Source: JBGCDD01 sp045105075
GTDB lineage: Bacteria; Pseudomonadota; Alphaproteobacteria; Rhodobacterales; Rhodobacteraceae
NCBI GenBank assembly: GCA_045105075.1
Contig: JBGCDD010000042.1
Span: forward strand, 15,970 to 79,969
Direction: 5' to 3'
Length of the DNA: 64,000 nucleotides
The notes under the pieces were generated by a model that saw only the letters and a list, made by a program, of their open reading frames with translations, did not search any database and was not told the origin of the DNA. Below are positions 59,701 to 64,000 of this stretch, one piece after another (position 1 is the first letter of the stretch; each line of letters begins with the position of its first letter). Made by a program: the position numbers and the translations under genes.

Positions 59701-62626
59701 GCAACAGGTCCTGATCGTCGATCACCAAAATCACCAACTCGCTGCCGCCAAAAAGCCGGTGACAGCTGTCGATGATCTTTTCGAACACGGGCTGTGTGTT
59801 TTCCACCGATTGGCTGATCACGCTCAGAATTTCACTGCTGGCTTTTTGCTGCTCGAGCGCTTCGGTCACTTCGGCGGTGCGCGCCTGCACCTCGTCAAAC
59901 AAGCGCGCATTGCCAAGCGCAATCACAGCCTGCGCGGCAAAGGTTTCCAGCAGTGATATCTGCTTGGCGGTAAAGGCCGCGGGATCAGGATGCGCCAGAT
60001 TGATCACACCCACTACAATGCCATCTTTCATCAGCGGCACAGCAAGCACAGAGCGGATCTGCGCGCGGCGGGTTGCCTGCGTCCATTTAAAACTGTCGTC
60101 GGCCTCGGTGTCTTTGATGTACACGGTCTTGCCCAGCAAAGCCGCGCGCCCGGTGCCTGTGCCATGACCGGGCGTGATCGGGTTGGCCGACATGAAGGCC
60201 GCGATGTCGGGCTTGGCGGCCAAACCGTCACTGGCTGCGATGTGATAAGTTCCGGCCACAGAATCCAACAAAGCGGCGTAAATTGCTTTGGGCGCGCAAA
60301 TGCGCGATGCGACTTTCAAAATGATGTCCAGAACCGGCTGAACTTCGTTGGGCGAGCGGGAAATGACGCCCAGCACTTCGGACGTGGCAGTCTGATATTC
60401 CAGCGCCTGCGTCACCTCGGCTGTGCGTTCCTGGGTTTCGCGCAGCAGGCGCGCGTTTTCAATCGCGATGCTGGCCTGATTGGCAAAGCTTTGCACCAGT
60501 TCAATATTGGCAGCCGAGGGTGGCGCAAGGTGGGTCCAGCCGATAGACACCACGCCCCAAACCACACCATTTGCCTTGATCGGCACGCCCAGCATGCGTC
60601 GCCAGCCAACCTTCGCGGCCCGCTCTGGCGCATAATAGACTTCGCCTGACTGCGCGTTCTCGATGTGCTCGACCCGCCCGCTGGCGACCACAAGGGCAGC
60701 CATGTGGCCGTGGGATTCTGTTACCGGATAATCAGAGATCAAATCTGTGACCAGCTTGGGCGGGAACCCAAATTGGGCGCAGAAATGGTAAGCGGCCCCA
60801 TCAAACCGGTCGAGAACGGAAAACTGCGCCCCGCACAGTTCGGCCGATTTTTGCACGATCAGGTCAAAGACAGGTTGCAGATCCGAAGTGGCCTCGTTGA
60901 TCACCTGCAGGATTTCGGCACTGGCCTGTTCGCGCACCAGCGCTTCTTCGACCTGCGCCGTACGGGCCTGCGTTTCGTTGAAAAGGCGCGCGTTTTCGAT
61001 GGCGATTGTGGCCTGATCCGCAAAGGTGCGCGCCAGGTCGATATCCGATGATTTGGGGGCTGTCCCGTCTGACCAACCCATGATGATGCAGCCCCACAGC
61101 GCGTCGCCCTGCATCACGGGCACACCGATCATCTGGCGGAACCCGAATGTCCGGGCGGTGGCATGATCGGAGTAGCTTTCGGCATAGGCATCTTCGATGC
61201 GCACCACGTCGCGCGCCTCAATAACCGCTCTGGTCAGCGAGCCGGGTCCTGGCACCGCAGGCCAATCCGCACGGTAGTTTTCGATGAAATCATCGGTAAA
61301 GCCGTGGCTGGCGCAGTAATGCATTTGCGCGCCGTCATAATGCCAAACCATGCAGAACCGGCTGCCGCACAGATCGGTTGCGCTGCGCGCGATCATGTCA
61401 AAAACCGGCTGAATGTCTGCCCCCGCACGGCTGATAACGCGCAGCACCTCCGAGGTCGCTTCTTGTTGTTCGAGCGCTTCCTGGGTTTGCAGGAACGACT
61501 GGGTGTTCTGGATCGCGATCACCGCCTGGGCCGCAAAGGATTGCACCAGCGCGATTTCGTCGCCGGTAAACGGGTGCACGGTTTTGCGGCTGAGCGACAT
61601 ATTGCCAAAGGCCACACCGCTTTTGACCAACGGCACGTGCAACTGCGTGCGGATCCCCTCATCATCAACCAGCGCGACCCGTCCGGGATGCCCGGCGCGG
61701 TAAAGATCGCTGTCTTTGAGATCTTCGATGTGCACAACGCGGGTTTCGTTGACGGCAAGACACATGCCCAAAGGTTCGGACAGATCAAACGCGAAACCCG
61801 TCGGAAACGCGCCGTGATCCTCGCCTTTCGATTGCATCATCGTCAAATGGGTGCGCGCCTCGTTGACCAGCTGCAAACCGCTGCCTGTGGCGTTGCACAA
61901 CCGCTCTGCGCGTTCCAGTATGGCGCGAAAAACCGGGGTTTCGTCTTCGTGGCTTTGGCTGATGACCGCCAAAATTTCCTTGGTCGCTTCTTCGCGCTCC
62001 AGCCGGGTTTGCACTTCGCGGAATTGGCGCAGGTTCTCAATGGCGATCACGGCCTGCGCGGCAAAGCCCTGAACCAGCTCGATACTGCTTTGCTCAAACG
62101 GCAAAACCTCATAGCGAAACAGCGTAATGCACCCGATCGCAACGGTGTCTTTCATCAGCGGCACAAACAAAACGCTGCGGATGCCGACCTCATCAACCAT
62201 AGAGCGCACCACCGGACTGCCCGCGCCGTAAAGCGCGCTTTGGCCCATGTCTTCAAAGGCGATAAGCTCGCCCTCATGGATCGACTTGGCAGCGTAGGAC
62301 AGATCACCATCCATCGGCATTTTTTGTTGGTCAAAAAGATCCTTAGTGTGCGCCGTGATGTTGCGGTGGGCGGCCAGGGTTTGAAAGGCATCCTGGGGCG
62401 TGGCCAAAATGAGACCGGCCATTGGCGCATTGCACAGCGTTTGCGCATGTTTCAGGATTGCCGCGAAAACCGGCGTGTTGTCATCGCGGCTTTGACCAAT
62501 CAGGCGCAGGATTTCACCCATCGCATCGGCCTGCGTTCTGTGAACTGCCAGCTCCTGTCGCAAAACCCGCACATCATCGGCCAGTGGTGCAGTCTCCGCG
62601 TCGGGGCGAGATTGATCTGCGGTCAT
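56720..62626 (-). CDS. Giant multi-GAF hybrid histidine kinase
   Basis: This 1968-residue soluble protein has about eight tandem GAF domains (about 175 residues apart, roughly residues 20-1430), then HisKA with H1461 (ATMSHEIRTPMNAVIG), HATPase_c and two receivers with D1752 and D1893. Each GAF begins with a coil of the form ATSEVLxVISxSxxDxQPVFD and ends FADQAVIAIQNARLF. The repeats suggest duplication of a sensor unit, each binding its own ligand or passing signal along the coil. It lies directly upstream of Hpt and the cyclase, so it is the kinase of that phosphorelay. It overlaps Hpt by ATGA. Confidence 0.93.
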   Translation of the reverse strand: MTADQSRPDAETAPLADDVRVLRQELAVHRTQADAMGEILRLIGQSRDDNTPVFAAILKHAQTLCNAPMAGLILATPQDAFQTLAAHRNITAHTKDLFDQQKMPMDGDLSYAAKSIHEGELIAFEDMGQSALYGAGSPVVRSMVDEVGIRSVLFVPLMKDTVAIGCITLFRYEVLPFEQSSIELVQGFAAQAVIAIENLRQFREVQTRLEREEATKEILAVISQSHEDETPVFRAILERAERLCNATGSGLQLVNEARTHLTMMQSKGEDHGAFPTGFAFDLSEPLGMCLAVNETRVVHIEDLKDSDLYRAGHPGRVALVDDEGIRTQLHVPLVKSGVAFGNMSLSRKTVHPFTGDEIALVQSFAAQAVIAIQNTQSFLQTQEALEQQEATSEVLRVISRAGADIQPVFDMIARSATDLCGSRFCMVWHYDGAQMHYCASHGFTDDFIENYRADWPAVPGPGSLTRAVIEARDVVRIEDAYAESYSDHATARTFGFRQMIGVPVMQGDALWGCIIMGWSDGTAPKSSDIDLARTFADQATIAIENARLFNETQARTAQVEEALVREQASAEILQVINEATSDLQPVFDLIVQKSAELCGAQFSVLDRFDGAAYHFCAQFGFPPKLVTDLISDYPVTESHGHMAALVVASGRVEHIENAQSGEVYYAPERAAKVGWRRMLGVPIKANGVVWGVVSIGWTHLAPPSAANIELVQSFANQASIAIENARLLRETQERTAEVTQALEYQTATSEVLGVISRSPNEVQPVLDIILKVASRICAPKAIYAALLDSVAGTYHIAASDGLAAKPDIAAFMSANPITPGHGTGTGRAALLGKTVYIKDTEADDSFKWTQATRRAQIRSVLAVPLMKDGIVVGVINLAHPDPAAFTAKQISLLETFAAQAVIALGNARLFDEVQARTAEVTEALEQQKASSEILSVISQSVENTQPVFEKIIDSCHRLFGGSELVILVIDDQDLLQVAAYKGGYRDVLMRSFPAPWEKTPAGEAIRLKKVINYADAQNDPNTPAAVREMARVADHHSVAVAPMIWEGRGIGAVGLARADGTFTDKEQRIMQGFADQAVIAIQNARLFRETNEALERQTATSEVLEVISNSVEDAQPVFDKILESCQRLIKCSDLSLVTLDENNLVHLEAIRGQAAKLTAAKYKPVPLAQTIMTDAFQTGQVMHYPDALNGADVPDALRKIATKFTNLSALVAPMVWQGKSVGGLFVTRVLDDPDWAPFTARDMDLLESFADQAVIAVQNARLFNETQNALARQTASADVLRVISQAQTDVTPVFEAIVLAAFELISCDFTAVTTTDGETFRTFASADENGLGDVVHTEDQIVDPTQNFPSRVIVSKEVIHLEDYTVLDLPPFEQDTYDTLGVRASLAIPLLRGGECVGALAMLRRTPGPFTQAAIEIAQSFCDQAVIAIENVRLFREAQDARAAAETANEAKSAFLATMSHEIRTPMNAVIGMSGLLMDTDLNPEQHDYARTIRDSGDALLAIINEILDFSKIEAGQMDIDNHPFDLRDCVEGALDLVAGRAAEKQLDIAYIIEDDVPVAVSADVTRLRQILLNLLSNSIKFTDAGEVVLTVSSTKTPDGSVTLAFAVRDTGIGLSAQGMGRLFQSFSQADSSTTRKYGGTGLGLAISKRLAQLMQGDMWATSAGLGKGSTFHFTLSATPAKLLRSKSQDLTGAQAQLAGKRILVVDDNATNRRILELQTGKWGTQTTSTDGADAALSALKGGAGFDLAILDMHMPGRDGIALAKEIKATHPRLPLILFSSLGLRDEEAEADLFDAFLAKPLRQSHLFDTLVTMFQPKGTPSALAVPAKKPKIDAELAARHPLRILLAEDNLVNQKLALRLLQQMGYRADVASNGVEALESVARQIYDVVLMDVQMPEMDGLEASRRITHDAPPDARPRIIAMTANAMQGDREMCLAAGMDDYIAKPIRVDLLVEALARAPQRDRKTP

Positions 62627-62923
62627 GTCTGTGCGTCACCCCGGAAAAATCAGCGGTTTGATATCAATCATCAATTGCGAAAACCGTACCTGTCATGGCG
62701 GTCATATGAAACCTCTTTGATGCACTGGCGTTCATCTGTGCAAGCGCCCAGATGTTGTGGACCAATGGCCCCTTCCGCCACCAACCAGATGAGCCTTGGT
62801 GGGCGCGCGGTCGATGAAAAATCAGGCAATAGCGCTCGCCACCTTATGCCGGCGGGTTTGGCCTGATATGGATCACACCAACGCTCGCTGCCAGCATGAG
62901 AGGGGCAAACAGGTGTGTGACGC
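62627..62923. other. Divergent intergenic region upstream of the giant kinase
   Basis: This stretch of about 300 bases separates the kinase (-) from the VOC gene (+). I see no coding frame. An FNR-like near-palindrome lies close to the kinase start; the rest shows nothing recognisable. Confidence 0.45.
62658..62671. promoter_or_regulatory. FNR-like near-palindrome upstream of the giant kinase
   Basis: TTGAT-atca-ATCAT matches the TTGAT-n4-ATCAA consensus of FNR/FnrL sites in nine of ten bases. It is centred about 38 bases upstream of the kinase start. If real, oxygen or redox state would control the phosphorelay. The TTGATATCAA core is also a perfect 10-base palindrome. Confidence 0.35.
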
Positions 62924-63289
62924 ATGACAATAGAAATGATCGATCATATCCAGCTTGCGATGCCCGCGGGCCAAGAAGCATTGGCGCGGGCTTTTTATGG
63001 GGACGGGCTGGGGCTGAATGAGGTTGCGAAACCGGCGCATTTGGCCAAGCGCGGCGGATGCTGGTTTGAGCTGGGCGCTGTGCGCGTGCACCTTGGGGTC
63101 GATGCCGATTTCCACCCGGCCCAAAAGGCGCATCCCGCGTTCATCGTCAGCAATCTAGCGGCGTTGCGCCAAAAGCTTGCAGGGGCGGGATACCGGGTTC
63201 AGGATGACACCTCGCTCGAGGGGTATATGCGCACCTATGTTTACGACCCGTTTGGCAACCGTATCGAGCTGATGGAGCCTTGCCACTAG
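62924..63289 (+). CDS. VOC/glyoxalase-superfamily protein
   Basis: This 121-residue protein has the glyoxalase/bleomycin-resistance fold: MIDHIQLAMPAGQEALARAFY opening, VHLGVDADFHPAQKAH with His candidates for metal binding, and DPFGNRIELMEPC near the end. It is a single small metal-binding domain, probably a dimer, of unknown substrate. ATG 62924 or 62936 may start it. It is convergent with the ABC ATPase. Confidence 0.87.
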   Translation: MTIEMIDHIQLAMPAGQEALARAFYGDGLGLNEVAKPAHLAKRGGCWFELGAVRVHLGVDADFHPAQKAHPAFIVSNLAALRQKLAGAGYRVQDDTSLEGYMRTYVYDPFGNRIELMEPCH

Positions 63290-63310
63290 GCCCATTTGCG
63301 CACCGCCCGC

Positions 63311-64000
63311 CTAGATCGACGCCGCCAACAGCTCTTGCGAATAGGGGTGGCTGGCTTGCGACTTTCGCAGCGTTTCGACGTCCATGATCTCGACGATCTC
63401 ACCGTTTTTCATCACGGCCAGTTGTTCACACATATGACCCACAACGGACAGATCGTGGGACACCATCACATAGGTCAGCCCATGCGCGCTGCGCAGATCC
63501 GTCAGCAGGTTCAGGATTTCGGCCTGCACCGATACATCCAAAGCCGAGGGCGGCTCGTCCAGCAGCAGGATTTTCGGCTCGGGCGCCAAGGCGCGCGCGA
63601 TGGCCACCCGTTGGCGTTGCCCGCCTGACAATTGGTGCGGATAGCGGAACCTGAATTTGCCACCAAGCCCAACATCATCCAGCAACTTGACCACGCGCGC
63701 GTCAATGTCGCGAAAACCGTGCAGATGCAGGGTTTCGCCCAGCACCTGATCAACCGAATGGCGCGGATGCAGCGAGGCGTAGGGGTCCTGAAACACCATC
63801 TGAACAGTCTTGTAGAACGCTTTGTGCCGCTTTTTGGTGATCGCCGCACCGTCCACCGACATCGCGCCCGACCATTGCGGGGCCAGCCCCATGATCGCGC
63901 GCAAAATGGTCGACTTGCCCGAGCCACTTTCCCCGACCAGCCCAAAACTGGCGGCACGATCGACCTGAAAGCTGGCGCCGCGCACCGCATCAACCCGGTC
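63311..64000 (-). CDS. Peptide/nickel-type ABC transporter ATP-binding protein (partial)
   Basis: About 230 C-terminal residues are visible; the gene continues beyond the right end of the window. It has Walker A GESGSGKSTI, Q-loop VFQDPYASL, signature LSGGQRQRVAIARAL and Walker B ILLLDEPPSALD. The character is that of DppF/OppF, or the second half of a fused DppD-DppF ATPase. The stop at 63311 is followed by the VOC gene end. The transporter's other parts lie outside the window. Confidence 0.9.
   Translation of the reverse strand, partial: DRVDAVRGASFQVDRAASFGLVGESGSGKSTILRAIMGLAPQWSGAMSVDGAAITKKRHKAFYKTVQMVFQDPYASLHPRHSVDQVLGETLHLHGFRDIDARVVKLLDDVGLGGKFRFRYPHQLSGGQRQRVAIARALAPEPKILLLDEPPSALDVSVQAEILNLLTDLRSAHGLTYVMVSHDLSVVGHMCEQLAVMKNGEIVEIMDVETLRKSQASHPYSQELLAASI

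Noticed and set aside
56720..62626. CRISPR or mobile repeat array
   Set aside because: The periodicity is about 525 bases, in frame, and encodes GAF domains; there are no spacers or short repeats.
61163..62866. 567-codon open frame on the plus strand opposite the GAF array
   Set aside because: It is an antisense reading of the repeated GAF code, with no signal or domain; the periodic His/Asn/Gln-rich text reflects the repeats.

Overview
The window is GC-rich, densely coded DNA of a Rhodobacterales-type alphaproteobacterium (roseobacter-like; inferred from gene content and protein character, not from a marker gene). Typical traits are a lanthanide-type methanol dehydrogenase with glutathione-linked formaldehyde oxidation, TRAP transport, CaiB/BaiF, acyl-CoA dehydrogenase and MmgE catabolic genes, and many ATGA-overlapping operons. 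I found no rRNA, tRNA, CRISPR array, insertion sequence or phage gene.

Region 1 (1-33.6 kb) is a C1/quinoprotein locus. It begins with the end of a histidine kinase and its OmpR-type response regulator. A reduced PQQ operon follows (pqqA, pqqC and pqqE, with no pqqB or pqqD). A MoxR/DUF58/DUF4381/VWA/VWA/TPR/BatD-like maturation operon comes next, then a LuxR-type regulator, a FIST sensor protein and a soluble hybrid kinase. The core is frmA-fghA (formaldehyde to formate), a cytochrome c, xoxF, xoxG, xoxJ and a rhodanese-like Cys-Trp motif protein. Around it lie two SoxYZ-like carriers, a SoxH-like metallo-beta-lactamase hydrolase, MxaD, a PQQ-system substrate-binding protein, a YVTN beta-propeller and several small secreted proteins of unknown role. 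Methanol would be oxidised in the periplasm by XoxF, electrons would pass to XoxG, and formaldehyde would go through the glutathione route.

Region 2 (29.9-33.7 kb) is a minus-strand operon: a His-rich DUF2796 protein, an ABC ATPase, an FtsX-type permease and two DUF3299 proteins. It lies behind a near-perfect Zur-like operator, so it is probably a zinc uptake system like Vibrio zrgABCDE.

Region 3 (33.8-54.4 kb) is a catabolic island. It holds a DctPQM TRAP transporter with an isocitrate-lyase/PEP-mutase family enzyme, then an MFS transporter, acyl-CoA dehydrogenase, CoA transferase, polysaccharide-deacetylase family protein and a Pot-type ABC importer. Divergent from these are MmgE/PrpD, a cupin, an SDR lacking its usual catalytic Lys, an enoyl-CoA hydratase broken by an in-frame TGA, and a MaoC/HTD2-type hydratase. 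Facing them is an amidase, Asp/Glu/hydantoin racemase and hydantoinase operon. The theme looks like uptake and ring opening of a cyclic amide or imide followed by CoA-dependent degradation; the substrate is not known.

Region 4 (54.6-64 kb) has a LysE exporter and a translationally coupled phosphorelay: a 1968-residue hybrid kinase with about eight tandem GAF domains, an Hpt protein and a response-regulator/nucleotide-cyclase fusion. A VOC protein and the end of a peptide-type ABC ATPase follow. The observations most worth following are the thiol-carrier relay around XoxF, the missing pqqB/pqqD, the Zur-controlled DUF2796/DUF3299 operon, the eight-GAF phosphorelay, and the TGA at a cysteine position in the enoyl-CoA hydratase.
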